From Peptostreptococcaceae bacterium (GTDB lineage Bacteria; Bacillota; Clostridia; Peptostreptococcales; Peptostreptococcaceae): 26,478 nucleotides of DNA. A program made the translations under genes and the position numbers. Below the pieces are notes generated by a model, which did no database searches, was not told the DNA's origin, and saw nothing but the letters and a program-made list of their open reading frames with translations. The stretch lies in the NCBI GenBank assembly GCA_029983575.1, contig JASBZE010000013.1, forward strand, positions 1 through 26,478, in the 5' to 3' direction. Positions 1-8,349 of this stretch are shown here, piece after piece; the first letter of the stretch is position 1, and the number at the start of each line of letters is the position of its first letter.

Positions 1-32
1 AATATAAACTAAACATCTCGTAATTTTAATAA

Positions 33-75
33 TAAAAAAAGCCCTCGCACTCTGGCTGTGCCAGAGGACGAGAGC
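33..75 (-). terminator. T-box intrinsic terminator
   Basis: GCTCTCGTCCTCTGGC and GCCAGAGTGCGAGGGC form a long hairpin on the minus strand (41-75), followed by a run of seven T (34-40). The 5' arm begins right after the T-box core, as expected for mutually exclusive terminator and antiterminator folds. Confidence 0.9.
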
Positions 76-316
76 ATTAACTTCGTGGTTCCACCTCTAT
101 CTACCTATACCTCACGATATAGATCTCTATAAGTACTAATCATACTTTTACACATTAACGGGTGTACAACCGTGACAGCCTACTGTTATTCGGTGCCAAG
201 TTCCAAGATGTGTTCATAAATAACTATCAAGCTTTTTCCACCAACCAAAGCCTCTCTGTGTGAATCATTAATTATTACTATTTCTTTTCTCAACTTTTTT
301 GTTATTTAACTTGTTA
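33..316 (-). ncRNA. T-box riboswitch leader, probable Asn (AAC) specifier
   Basis: The minus strand carries T-box landmarks in order. These are AGAGAG (252-257) and GGTTGGTGG (238-246) of stem I, then GAA followed by T, AAC and A (184-191). After these come a GTAGG segment, a small stem III-like hairpin around 146-165, and the conserved T-box core GGTGGAACCACG (84-95) just before an intrinsic terminator. In the usual layout the specifier follows the GAA of the loop-E motif by one base, giving AAC at 185-187, an asparagine codon. The alternative in-register triplet TAA is a stop and unlikely. Binding of uncharged tRNA would favour the antiterminator over the terminator. The regulated gene lies beyond the left edge and could be asnS or an asparagine uptake or synthesis gene. 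The T-box call is secure; the amino acid is an inference from one triplet. Confidence 0.9.
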
Positions 317-322
317 GATACA

Positions 323-351
323 ATTTTATCGAATTGAAATCAGATTGTCAA
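323..351 (-). promoter_or_regulatory. Sigma-A type promoter for the T-box leader
   Basis: On the minus strand a perfect TTGACA (346-351) and TAAAAT (323-328, 5/6 match) are separated by exactly 17 bases. The predicted transcription start is near 316, just ahead of the T-box stem I. The promoter starts only 18 bp past the stop codon of the upstream minus-strand gene and no convincing terminator separates them, so some read-through into the leader is possible. Confidence 0.85.
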
Positions 352-368
352 GCATTTTTTAAAAAATT

Positions 369-1718
369 TTAAAATATTTTTTCTACATCTCCAAATTTAT
401 AGTTGAGGAAGTTGTTTGTGTATTCCCCCGTATATCCTACGATGTACAAAAAGCAAAGCTCTATGTATGTTATACCGAGCATCATCAAATTCCAAATATC
501 CTCATCTTCAAATCTGTATGTATATGTGTTTTTTCTTGGATGAATCGCCATATTTCTTAAATACACTATCAGATCCACATTGCTTGCTGACCTTTTTCTC
601 ATTTCTTCAGAGAAAAATTCCTCGTCAAGATCAAAGGTTATATTACAAAATTCAAGCATCTTCTTTATATTTCTCGAAGCAGAATTAATCATAAAATCAT
701 CATCAGTCATAACACTTTTAAGCTCAACTAATATAATGTACGACAACATTTCAAGAGCTGTCTGTATGCAAACTATATTGCTGGCGATAGATACTCCTTC
801 GATGGATTCTATATACCACATACACACGTTGTACATCGATGTATAAAAATACTCCGTCTCAAAAAGTTTTAGGCACTTCGAAATAAAACTCTCCAGGTTT
901 AGTGGATTTGAGATAGTAGAAGTCCAATTTGGAATCTGTTTAAAATCTGATATCGATTCATTAGACCAATATGAGTATACTTTTTTATCTCCTCTAAAAC
1001 CTCGAGCGTTCACACACTCAACCCTTCGTTCATTAATTAGGGAAAGTGCAAGCGACAACCTCTTCATAATAGATTCAAGAGTTGATGACTTCAGTTTAGA
1101 AAAATCCTTGGAATATACTCTTCCGCTGTGAGTTATTACAGAACCAGATTTATAAGTCAGCTCCTCGAGCATTTCTCTTCTAAAATCAGGTCTTCTGTCT
1201 AATATTATAACGTATTTGTCATATTCTATAACCAATCTTCCGGTTGACTGAGTCCCCATGTAATTAGCAGATTTTCCGATTTGTACGTCGAGATTCATAA
1301 CATCAAAATCCGCATAGTCCAACTCATTTTTTTTAGATGATATAAGATCATCACTTACATAACCTTCAAAATATATATCTTTTATTGAAGTAGTTACTAC
1401 ATTTATATTTCTGTATCCATGAACATCCATCACTAACTCTGAAAGTGAGTTGTAGTCTAGGCTCTCATAGTCACTACAGTTAATAATCTTAGCTTCAACT
1501 ATGATCTTATTTGGATTTAGAACCTTAAAAATCAAATTTCCAAGACATTTTAATTTTACAAAATCATTTTCTAAGGTAAATTTCCCCTCGTATATCAATA
1601 TGTCTTCATCAATATCGTAATCTAGATAGCTGGTGACTATCAAATCCTTATTTTTAATTTCCAATTTCTTTTCAAAACTCAAATTTTCTTTCAACAAGTC
1701 CATATTGTTTTCTTTCAT
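369..1718 (-). CDS. Hypothetical protein, possible C-terminal HEPN domain
   Basis: 449 aa with no signal peptide and no clear membrane segment. Residues 1-170 look beta-rich (alternating hydrophobic and charged stretches); residues 210-440 look largely helical. The helical part carries RNMAIH at 388-393, which fits the R-x4-H signature of HEPN ribonuclease domains, about 70 residues after a helix containing QTALEMLSYIILVEL. This two-part arrangement resembles ApeA-type abortive infection proteins, where a beta-rich N-terminal domain precedes a HEPN domain, but that rests on pattern only. The start is supported by GGAG eight bases before ATG. The gene begins 21 bp after the dipeptidase stop codon and probably shares its transcript. 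Base composition matches the neighbours, and no partner toxin, antitoxin or restriction gene is adjacent. It could be a housekeeping HEPN-like protein or an unrelated helical family. Confidence 0.45.
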   Translation of the reverse strand: MKENNMDLLKENLSFEKKLEIKNKDLIVTSYLDYDIDEDILIYEGKFTLENDFVKLKCLGNLIFKVLNPNKIIVEAKIINCSDYESLDYNSLSELVMDVHGYRNINVVTTSIKDIYFEGYVSDDLISSKKNELDYADFDVMNLDVQIGKSANYMGTQSTGRLVIEYDKYVIILDRRPDFRREMLEELTYKSGSVITHSGRVYSKDFSKLKSSTLESIMKRLSLALSLINERRVECVNARGFRGDKKVYSYWSNESISDFKQIPNWTSTISNPLNLESFISKCLKLFETEYFYTSMYNVCMWYIESIEGVSIASNIVCIQTALEMLSYIILVELKSVMTDDDFMINSASRNIKKMLEFCNITFDLDEEFFSEEMRKRSASNVDLIVYLRNMAIHPRKNTYTYRFEDEDIWNLMMLGITYIELCFLYIVGYTGEYTNNFLNYKFGDVEKIF

Positions 1719-1739
1719 AAATTAAGCTCCAGTAATACT

Positions 1740-3149
1740 TTAAAGATCAGTATCAAACTTATATATTAGTTTTGAAGAGTCAAATGCATTAAATGCTAAT
1801 GTTTGAATCATTTCTAAAGTTTTTTCAATGACGTAATCAGATGTTTTTTGATTTTCTCTAGTCAAAAACTCGGTCAAGTCATCTCCTGAATAGCCTTTTG
1901 AAGAGTCCGTTACTTCCTTAACTCTAGAATAAGTATAGGACCTCATCTTCGTCATAAAATCTCTTATTTCTTTATCCATAGACTTTCTGTTAACCTCTGA
2001 ATAATATGCGAGCAGTTTAAAAATCCAATATGCATTATTCAAACTTAGTTTTTCCGTCATATCCCTATAGATCTCAGGCGTATCGTTTATATTAGAGAAG
2101 AAAGGTACATAAGGTGTATACGCTGTTGGTCCCATGGCAAGCCAGTGTATTCCCTTTACTCCTTCATCCACATTATTCCTTATCTGAAGAATATGAGATT
2201 CGTGAGTTCTGCATAGTGAAATCGGTCTGTATCTTTTTTTCTCAGATTCCGTTCCCAACTTACCAATTGGGTCAAACTCAGTATCATTATAGTGAGAGCT
2301 AAGTACGTAGTCTACGTCATAGATAGACAGAAGTCTGTCAGCCTTCACTATAAAAGGAATGTCCTCATCTTCTATGCCAAACTCTAAGTCCGGTCTCAAA
2401 AATTTATGGGCATACCATGCTCTTGCCGTATTATAAGCTCTGTCATGACTGGTGTACGTTCCAAATATCTTTCTAAAATTAAAAGTATTGGGATTAGGAT
2501 TTAAGTTATTTTCTAATACAAACTCCCTTAAACCCGTTGAGTACAAGAAATTATCGTCATCTTCAAAATCAACTTCCTCAATACAAACCCTGTTAGGAGC
2601 TACAGCATAACAATCGTCCGGAATTCTCTGCGCCACCCAATGATGTCCAGTAGGAATTTCCATATACCACGCCTCATCTTCATCGGCAAATAATATCCCG
2701 TTTCCCTCTGCTGAGCCGTGTTTTTCTATCAACTCTCCCAAGTACTCAACTCCATCTCTAGCAGACTTTATATAAGGACAAACAATATCATTTATTGCGT
2801 CTTCTGCAATTCCATCTCCTACTAGTGGATCTATACCGAGAACCCTCTCATTTCCGTATAGACTTTCAGAAGAACTAACCGCTATGTTTAATTCATTTAT
2901 ACCGCTCTCAGTATATACGCCAACTTCATTAGGATCTTCCCCTGGAGTACCAGTTGATCTAAGAGCCTTGTTTGGAAGCTCTATTTTTACTCCGGTATTT
3001 TCTGATTCGTAGACCCTATTTTTCTCATCAGATGCACTAAATACTCTAAATACCTTTGGATTTGCAGTAGCACCACAATCTTCATTCCTTGCTATTATAA
3101 CTGAACCGTCAATAGTCGCTTTTTTACCGACTAAAATAGAAGTACACAT
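1740..3149 (-). CDS. pepD: C69 family dipeptidase
   Basis: 469 aa, the usual length for peptidase family C69 (U34). The protein starts MCTSILVGKKATIDGSVI and continues ARNEDC. In this family Cys2 becomes the N-terminal nucleophile after methionine removal, and the ARNED motif follows closely. The Trp-rich segment EAWYMEIPTGHHWVAQR and the AVAPNR segment are also family-typical. There is no export signal, so it should act in the cytoplasm, releasing amino acids from dipeptides. The start has GGGG eight bases upstream. A promoter is visible at 3190-3218, and the gene is preceded by the terminator of the Gate-domain membrane protein. The HEPN-like gene follows 21 bp downstream. Family assignment is confident; substrate preference cannot be read from sequence. 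Confidence 0.93.
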   Translation of the reverse strand: MCTSILVGKKATIDGSVIIARNEDCGATANPKVFRVFSASDEKNRVYESENTGVKIELPNKALRSTGTPGEDPNEVGVYTESGINELNIAVSSSESLYGNERVLGIDPLVGDGIAEDAINDIVCPYIKSARDGVEYLGELIEKHGSAEGNGILFADEDEAWYMEIPTGHHWVAQRIPDDCYAVAPNRVCIEEVDFEDDDNFLYSTGLREFVLENNLNPNPNTFNFRKIFGTYTSHDRAYNTARAWYAHKFLRPDLEFGIEDEDIPFIVKADRLLSIYDVDYVLSSHYNDTEFDPIGKLGTESEKKRYRPISLCRTHESHILQIRNNVDEGVKGIHWLAMGPTAYTPYVPFFSNINDTPEIYRDMTEKLSLNNAYWIFKLLAYYSEVNRKSMDKEIRDFMTKMRSYTYSRVKEVTDSSKGYSGDDLTEFLTRENQKTSDYVIEKTLEMIQTLAFNAFDSSKLIYKFDTDL

Positions 3150-3189
3150 ATTCTATCCCCTTTTTCTATAAATTTATTTTAATAATGTT

Positions 3190-3218
3190 AGTTTACTCGA
3201 AACTAGGCGATTTTTCAA
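3190..3218 (-). promoter_or_regulatory. Probable promoter of the C69 dipeptidase gene
   Basis: TTGAAA (3213-3218, 5/6) and TAAACT (3190-3195, 4/6) on the minus strand are separated by 17 bases, between the terminator of the preceding gene and the dipeptidase start at 3149. The -10 box is weak, so this is a candidate only. Confidence 0.4.
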
Positions 3219-3235
3219 GTTTGTTATACAATTAC

Positions 3236-3269
3236 AAAACAAAAAAGACTGCCACAAGACAGCCTTTTT
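3236..3269 (-). terminator. Intrinsic terminator of the Gate-domain gene
   Basis: On the minus strand AAAAAGGCTGTC and GGCAGTCTTTTT form a 12-bp stem with a TTGT loop, followed by TTTTTTGTTTTGT. Two G-T pairs make the fold good on this strand, while the plus strand has mismatches at the same places, so it points to termination of the minus-strand gene ending at 3286. Confidence 0.85.
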
Positions 3270-3285
3270 CGTACAGTGTATGAGG

Positions 3286-4458
3286 TTAAAACATTGATAT
3301 TAACATAAATACTAGGTGTGCAAATATACCTGCACAAAGTCCTCCGATTGTATGCGAAATAATCGCCTTACTTGCTAGAGGTCTAGCATCTAATGCATCC
3401 ATCATACCGATGTGAGTACTTAAGTATCCACTCCAGCACATACCCATAGCTGTAAATACAGCTATGTCATTAGGTCCTACAACTCCATTTTTGATAAACT
3501 CTGGTACTAGTGACATCGCAGCGCCGACAGCACCAAGAGAAGTTATAGGGAACGCAATTGCCTCAGGAGATTTAAATCCAAATAGAGGCTCTATAATAAA
3601 GTTAATCTTTTCTCCTAACCATGGTAGTAACTTAACACCTTCGTATGCAGCTCCAGTGTAGTGTCCTCCCTCACCAGGTCCAAATGTAAGCATCATTACT
3701 AGTGTACAAACAATAAGTACTCCAGGTATGATTGCCATACCCATCTCAACGCCGTTCTTTCCGCCTTCGAGCATAGCATCTAGAACTCTTTGAAATAAGT
3801 TTGCATCCCTTACAAACCTAACTTCGCCTAATTTTTCAGCGTCGCCTTCACTTATGTGATCTCCGTAGAATTCTTCGGCATGTTCGCCAAAGTATTTTCT
3901 AGTTTGTCTAAGCATAAGTCTAACAGAAACTATACTTCCAACAACAGCTCCTAGATTACCTATTAGTGCAGGAGCAATGAATTCCTTACCTTGAGCAATC
4001 ATGAAAGTCGTAACTATAAGTCCCATACCAAAGGCAGTACCTAGGTTACAAAGTGCTGGCACCTGATATTTCTTGAAATACTGAGTAAAAGTCTTATCCT
4101 TAGCAAAAGAAATTATCGCTGGGTTGTCAGACAAATACGTAGCAACTGCACCCGTAATACTAGCTCCAGGTATACCCCAAAGCGGTTTCATCAAAGGTGA
4201 GAAAATCTTGTTTATAAGAGCAATGGCACCAAATTCAGATAGTAAAGCTGAAATAGCACCAGCTAAAACTGCCATACTCATAATTAAAAATACTGTTGAC
4301 AGCAATAGATCGTGGGCAGTAGCCATCATTGTTTTGAACATTAGGCCGACTCCCATTTTTCTACCCACCAAATAGAAACCTCCTATGAATATTACTAGGA
4401 ATATAAAAGTTTCCGGCGAGACGGCTTTAACTTTTTTCTTTCCATTCATGTTATCCAT
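3286..4458 (-). CDS. Gate (nucleoside-recognition) domain integral membrane protein
   Basis: 390 aa, strongly hydrophobic, with membrane segments at about 17-35 and 50-73 and several more after residue 100. The region from about residue 55 on, with SALLSEFGAIALINKIFSPLMKPLWG-like repeats, small-residue-rich helices and a second related half around IIEPLFGFKSPEAIAFPI, resembles the Gate domain of nucleoside-recognition and YjiH-like transport proteins. The conserved-looking TYLSDNPAI loop lies between helices. The transported compound cannot be told. ATG at 4456-4458 is supported by AAGGAAGG seven bases upstream. It is transcribed alone, with a promoter at 4519-4547 and a terminator 16 bp past the stop codon. 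The dipeptidase gene follows, which may hint at a role in amino acid or peptide use, but the two have separate signals. Confidence 0.7.
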   Translation of the reverse strand: MDNMNGKKKVKAVSPETFIFLVIFIGGFYLVGRKMGVGLMFKTMMATAHDLLLSTVFLIMSMAVLAGAISALLSEFGAIALINKIFSPLMKPLWGIPGASITGAVATYLSDNPAIISFAKDKTFTQYFKKYQVPALCNLGTAFGMGLIVTTFMIAQGKEFIAPALIGNLGAVVGSIVSVRLMLRQTRKYFGEHAEEFYGDHISEGDAEKLGEVRFVRDANLFQRVLDAMLEGGKNGVEMGMAIIPGVLIVCTLVMMLTFGPGEGGHYTGAAYEGVKLLPWLGEKINFIIEPLFGFKSPEAIAFPITSLGAVGAAMSLVPEFIKNGVVGPNDIAVFTAMGMCWSGYLSTHIGMMDALDARPLASKAIISHTIGGLCAGIFAHLVFMLISMF

Positions 4459-4518
4459 GTTGTTACCTTCCTTTCGTTTTTCGAGATTTTGTAACTAAAA
4501 AATCTCCTCTTATTTATT

Positions 4519-4547
4519 ATTATAATCTATAATCTGAAACTTTGCAA
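4519..4547 (-). promoter_or_regulatory. Promoter of the Gate-domain gene
   Basis: TTGCAA (4542-4547) and a perfect TATAAT (4519-4524) are separated by 17 bases on the minus strand, about 60 bp ahead of the start codon. The rest of the 421-bp gap between 4458 and 4880 holds the leuS terminator (4781-4873) and otherwise AT-rich sequence in which I see no gene. Confidence 0.7.
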
Positions 4548-4780
4548 TCATTTTGTTATTTCTTTAGCATATTTTATATTTGTTATCGTATTTTACAATG
4601 GTATTTTTTTAAAATCATCATAAAATAAATAATTTAAATTTGTTCTGCAATTTTTCTTGCATTATTTTCAATAATTTCTGCAACTGAAAACTTTATGTAT
4701 TGTAGTAGGTTGTTTGTGTTCTAGGCTTAAATAATCAATATAAAGTAACATTTTAAACGATATAAATATACTTACCATAC

Positions 4781-4873
4781 AAAAAAGAGATGTGAAAATA
4801 CGCACATCGCTAAATGCTATGCTTATGAGTAGTAAATATAAATTTAAACTCATAAATTAATTTCACATCTCTT
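4781..4873 (-). terminator. Large nested terminator after leuS
   Basis: AAGAGATGTGAAA (4861-4873 on the minus strand) pairs with TTTCACATCTCTT (4785-4797) over 13 bp, and the 3' arm runs straight into TTTTTT. The 63-base loop contains a second 8-bp inverted repeat, TTATGAGT/ACTCATAA (4823-4830 and 4848-4855). It also contains a second GATGTG (4803-4808) that could instead pair with the same CACATC (4789-4794), giving a short alternative hairpin ahead of the same T-run. The structure begins about 7 bp past the leuS stop codon. Confidence 0.75.
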
Positions 4874-4879
4874 AAAATT

Positions 4880-7303
4880 CTATTTAACAACTAGATTTAC
4901 TATCTTATCCTTAATAACTATTACCTTGACAATGTCTTTTCCTTCTACATGAGCCTTAACTTTTTCATCTCTAAGAGCAGTCTCTTGTACAGTCTTGTCG
5001 TCTGATGAAGCCGGTACACTTACCTTGCCTCTCATCTTACCGTTAACTTGAACGATTATCTCAATCTCATCTTGTACTAGGGCACTTTCGTCATATTCAG
5101 GCCATTTTATATCAAATACACTTCCTTCTTTTCCGATATTGCTCCATAGTTCTTCTGCAATATGAGGGCAGAAAGGAGATAGTATTACGATCATAGTCTC
5201 TATCGCTTCCTTAAGAACAGATACCTTTCTAGTTTCAAGTTCTTTGTATTTGTATACTTCATTGACTAATTCCATTAAAGAAGCTATGGCAGTATTAAAC
5301 CCAAACTTTTCGCTTAAATCAAAAGTAACCTTTTTAAGCGTTTGATTGGTCTTAAGCCTCATTTCTTTATCTTCTTTGGTAAAATCATCTTCCTTATCAG
5401 ATTTATTTGAAATGAAGTCCTTTAGCTCGTCAACTACTCTATAAACCCTGTTTAAGAATCTAAAGCATCCTTCAACTCCTTGATCTGACCAATCTAAATC
5501 TCTCTCCGGTGGCGCTGCAAATAGTATAAACAACCTTGCTGTATCTGCCCCAAACTCGTTTATTATATCGTTAGGAGAAACAGTATTACCTTTTGATTTA
5601 CTCATTTTTGCCCCATCCATAAGTACCATACCCTGAGTCAATAAATTTTCAAAAGGCTCATCGAAATCAACCATACCCAATTTCTTAAAGCATTTTATAA
5701 ACCATCTTGAGTAAAGTAAGTGTAGTATTGCGTGTTCTACTCCACCGATGTACTGATCAACAGGATGCCACTTATTTACTAACTCCTTGTCAAAAGGTGC
5801 CTCTGTGTTTTTGTTATCTACATATCTCAAGAAATACCAAGATGAATCCACAAAAGTATCCATGGTATCGACTTCTCTTTTAGCTTCTTTGCCGCACTTT
5901 GGACAAGTTGTATGAATGAAGCTCTCTGAAGTTGTCAGTGGACTTTCTCCTTTTCCTGTAAATTCTACGTCTGTAGGTAATAAAACAGGTAAATCCTTTC
6001 TATCAACAGGCACTATACCACAATCGTCGCAATATACCACTGGTATTGGGCATCCCCAATATCTCTGTCTAGAAATCAACCAGTCTCTAAGCCTGTAATT
6101 TACGGTCTTTCTACCAATTCCCTCAGATTCTACTCTTTCAATTATCTTATCAAAAAACTCTCCAGCGTCCATACCATTGTATTCGCCGCTATTTATCATC
6201 TTATTATCTTCATCTATTACATTTACAATATCTATTGAGTATTTCTTAGCGAAGTCCTCGTCTCTTTCATCATGTCCTGGAACAGCCATTACCACTCCAG
6301 TACCGTAGTCAGCGAGTACGTAATTAGCTATCCAAAGAGGTACTTTCTTCCCTGTTATAGGATTTATTACATCAACTCCTATATACATACCCTCTTTTTC
6401 TAATTCAGTTGAACTTCTTTCTACTTCAGTCATCTTGTATATCTTTTGTAGGAAGTCCTCTACCTTAGCCTCATATTCAGTTCCCTTAACGAGTTCTCTA
6501 ACTAGAGGTAGCTCTGGTGCCATAACCATAAAAGTTACTCCAAAAACTGTATCAGGTCTAGTAGTAAATACAGTTAGAGTCTTATCAAATCCATCTACCT
6601 TGAAATCAAGTTCTGCTCCAACTGACTTTCCTATCCAGTTTCTTTGCATAGTCTTAACCTTTTCTGGCCATTTGTCAAGCTTATCGAGGTCGTTTAACAG
6701 TTCCTCAGCAAAGTCAGTAGTCTTGAAATACCACTGTTCAAGTTCTTTTTTTATTACTATAGAGTCACATCTCTCACAAGCGCCTTGAACTACCTGTTCA
6801 TTTGCGAGTACAGTTTCACAAGAAGGGCACCAATTTACGTATGAATCCTTTTTATAAGCAAGTCCTTCTTCTAAAAACCTTAAGAATATCTCTTGAGTCC
6901 ACTTGTAATACTCTGGTGTAGAGGTTGCAATCTCCTTATCCCAGTCATAACTAATACCAAGTGATGCTATATGAGATTTCATCTCTTCTATATTCGATGT
7001 CGTCCAAACGTGAGGGTGGATGTTATTTTTTATAGCTGCATTTTCTGCTGGAAGACCAAATGAATCCCATCCCATCGGATGAAGTACATTATACCCTTCC
7101 ATTTTTTTGAATCTAGCTACAACGTCACCTATGGCGTAGTTTCTTACGTGACCCATGTGTATCTTTCCTGATGGATAAGGGAACATCTCTAGTACATAGT
7201 AGTTCTCCTTTGAATCATCTCTCGTATCCATGCTGTATTGTTTATTGTCGTCCCACTTCTTTTGCCATTTCTTTTCTATCTCTTTAAAATTGTATACCGC
7301 CAT
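4880..7303 (-). CDS. leuS: Leucyl-tRNA synthetase
   Basis: 807 aa, the standard bacterial length. It charges tRNA-Leu in the cytoplasm. Class I signatures are HMGH at 49-52 (HIGH motif) and KMSKS at 566-570. The N-terminal MFPYPSG and MGWDSFGLPAENAA segments are diagnostic of LeuRS. A CPSCETVLANEQV zinc-like insertion and the CP1 editing domain with TTRPDT follow. The catalytic WYFLRYVDNKN segment and a C-terminal anticodon-binding region ending in VNGKMRGKV and KVIVIKDKIVNLVVK complete the protein. ATG is preceded by GGAGG six bases upstream. It is the last gene of the nadD-yqeK-rsfS-leuS group, 29 bp after rsfS, and ends at a strong terminator. There is no T-box directly ahead of it, so leucine-responsive control of this gene is not evident. 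Confidence 0.99.
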   Translation of the reverse strand: MAVYNFKEIEKKWQKKWDDNKQYSMDTRDDSKENYYVLEMFPYPSGKIHMGHVRNYAIGDVVARFKKMEGYNVLHPMGWDSFGLPAENAAIKNNIHPHVWTTSNIEEMKSHIASLGISYDWDKEIATSTPEYYKWTQEIFLRFLEEGLAYKKDSYVNWCPSCETVLANEQVVQGACERCDSIVIKKELEQWYFKTTDFAEELLNDLDKLDKWPEKVKTMQRNWIGKSVGAELDFKVDGFDKTLTVFTTRPDTVFGVTFMVMAPELPLVRELVKGTEYEAKVEDFLQKIYKMTEVERSSTELEKEGMYIGVDVINPITGKKVPLWIANYVLADYGTGVVMAVPGHDERDEDFAKKYSIDIVNVIDEDNKMINSGEYNGMDAGEFFDKIIERVESEGIGRKTVNYRLRDWLISRQRYWGCPIPVVYCDDCGIVPVDRKDLPVLLPTDVEFTGKGESPLTTSESFIHTTCPKCGKEAKREVDTMDTFVDSSWYFLRYVDNKNTEAPFDKELVNKWHPVDQYIGGVEHAILHLLYSRWFIKCFKKLGMVDFDEPFENLLTQGMVLMDGAKMSKSKGNTVSPNDIINEFGADTARLFILFAAPPERDLDWSDQGVEGCFRFLNRVYRVVDELKDFISNKSDKEDDFTKEDKEMRLKTNQTLKKVTFDLSEKFGFNTAIASLMELVNEVYKYKELETRKVSVLKEAIETMIVILSPFCPHIAEELWSNIGKEGSVFDIKWPEYDESALVQDEIEIIVQVNGKMRGKVSVPASSDDKTVQETALRDEKVKAHVEGKDIVKVIVIKDKIVNLVVK

Positions 7304-7332
7304 ATACTACCTCCAATATTTAGTGTGAAGGT

Positions 7333-7719
7333 CTACATCTCTACGTAAGGTGCATCCTTCCAAAGTTTTTCTAGGTTATAAAAACCTCTATTTTCATCGT
7401 CAAATACATGTACCATTATATCCCCATAATCAAGCAGTACCCAGTTTTGAGATGTATACCCCTCTTTTCCCCTAGGCTCGAGCCCAAGCTGAGTAAAACT
7501 GTCCTCAACGCTCTCCGCTATTGATTTTACTTGTCTTTGAGAAGACCCGCTAGTTATTATAAAATAATCGCACAAACTTGACACTTCACCAACATTTAAC
7601 ACGACTGTGTCCACCCCAAGTTTATCCTCTATAGCTTCAACTGCAACCCTCAGCAGGTCATCAGTTTCAATTTCGTTTAAATCGATATTAGCCTCTAAGA
7701 TCTCTTTTAGTTTTTCCAT
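7333..7719 (-). CDS. rsfS: Ribosomal silencing factor RsfS
   Basis: 128 aa, typical for the RsfS/YbeB (DUF143) family, which binds ribosomal protein uL14 and blocks subunit joining when nutrients are scarce. Family hallmarks are visible: LCDYFIITSGSSQRQVKSIAES, PRGKEG, WVLLDYGDIMVHVF and a C-terminal YNLEKLW. ATG is preceded by AGGGGG at a good distance. The gene sits between yqeK and leuS, the standard Firmicutes arrangement, which ties NAD supply and ribosome activity together on one transcript. Confidence 0.97.
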   Translation of the reverse strand: MEKLKEILEANIDLNEIETDDLLRVAVEAIEDKLGVDTVVLNVGEVSSLCDYFIITSGSSQRQVKSIAESVEDSFTQLGLEPRGKEGYTSQNWVLLDYGDIMVHVFDDENRGFYNLEKLWKDAPYVEM

Positions 7720-7752
7720 AGTAACCCCCTGTTAGAATAGTATTATATCATA

Positions 7753-8349
7753 TTATTTACCTTGTATTGTATATTTTTTCAAATTAATCAAAAAATTTCG
7801 TGCTTCTATTGATCTCGGATGGATAATCTGTCCTTTTTTAATGACAAACATAATTGTATTGTCAAGAGCCATGATTATCGCATCATCTATTTTTCCCCCA
7901 AAGGCAAGCTCCCTTAATTCATCGACTATCTGAAAATCTCTTCCTTCTTCTACTAAATCAGCCATGAATACAACTTTTTCTAGCATACTCATGTCAGCTC
8001 TGCCAGTAGTATGATACCTTATAGCATTCACTATATCTGAATCGAAAACGCCAAACTCATACCTAGCGACGTATGAACCCAAGATACTGTGCGACAAGGC
8101 CAGTGATCTCTCTTCATATTCATCTAAATATATCTCGTATTTATTTACATAATCCTCAATTTCGTGTGGTTTTGTGTATTTAGCCACATCATGGGCTATC
8201 CCTGCAACATAGGCTGAGTTTTCGTCCACTCCGTAAATTTTGCTAAGCTTGACGGCGGCCTCTGCCACCCCAAGAGAATGTTTAAATCTTTTTTCTGGAA
8301 GTCTATTTTTTACCTCCTCAAGTATGGCCTCATTACTCAGCCTGATCAT
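7753..8349 (-). CDS. yqeK: YqeK-type HD-domain Ap4A hydrolase
   Basis: 198 aa from the chosen start. The HD phosphohydrolase motifs are visible: RFKHSLGVAEAA (first His), GIAHDVAK (HD), LSHSILGSYVA and AIRYHTTGR. Members of this family cleave diadenosine tetraphosphate symmetrically. A longer open frame begins at 8391, but MIRLSNEAI at 8349 has GAAGG five bases upstream and matches where family proteins begin, so 8349 is preferred. With this start it overlaps the end of nadD by 17 bp, suggesting translational coupling. The nadD-yqeK pairing is a common Firmicutes arrangement. Confidence 0.93.
   Translation of the reverse strand: MIRLSNEAILEEVKNRLPEKRFKHSLGVAEAAVKLSKIYGVDENSAYVAGIAHDVAKYTKPHEIEDYVNKYEIYLDEYEERSLALSHSILGSYVARYEFGVFDSDIVNAIRYHTTGRADMSMLEKVVFMADLVEEGRDFQIVDELRELAFGGKIDDAIIMALDNTIMFVIKKGQIIHPRSIEARNFLINLKKYTIQGK

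Noticed and set aside
4668..4853. A 61-aa hydrophobic open frame on the minus strand between leuS and the Gate-domain gene
   Set aside because: It begins inside the leuS terminator hairpin, covers its T-run, has no good ribosome binding site and no family-like features.
6435..6788. A 117-aa open frame on the plus strand
   Set aside because: It lies wholly antisense to leuS, whose protein is intact and well recognised; no binding site or family match.
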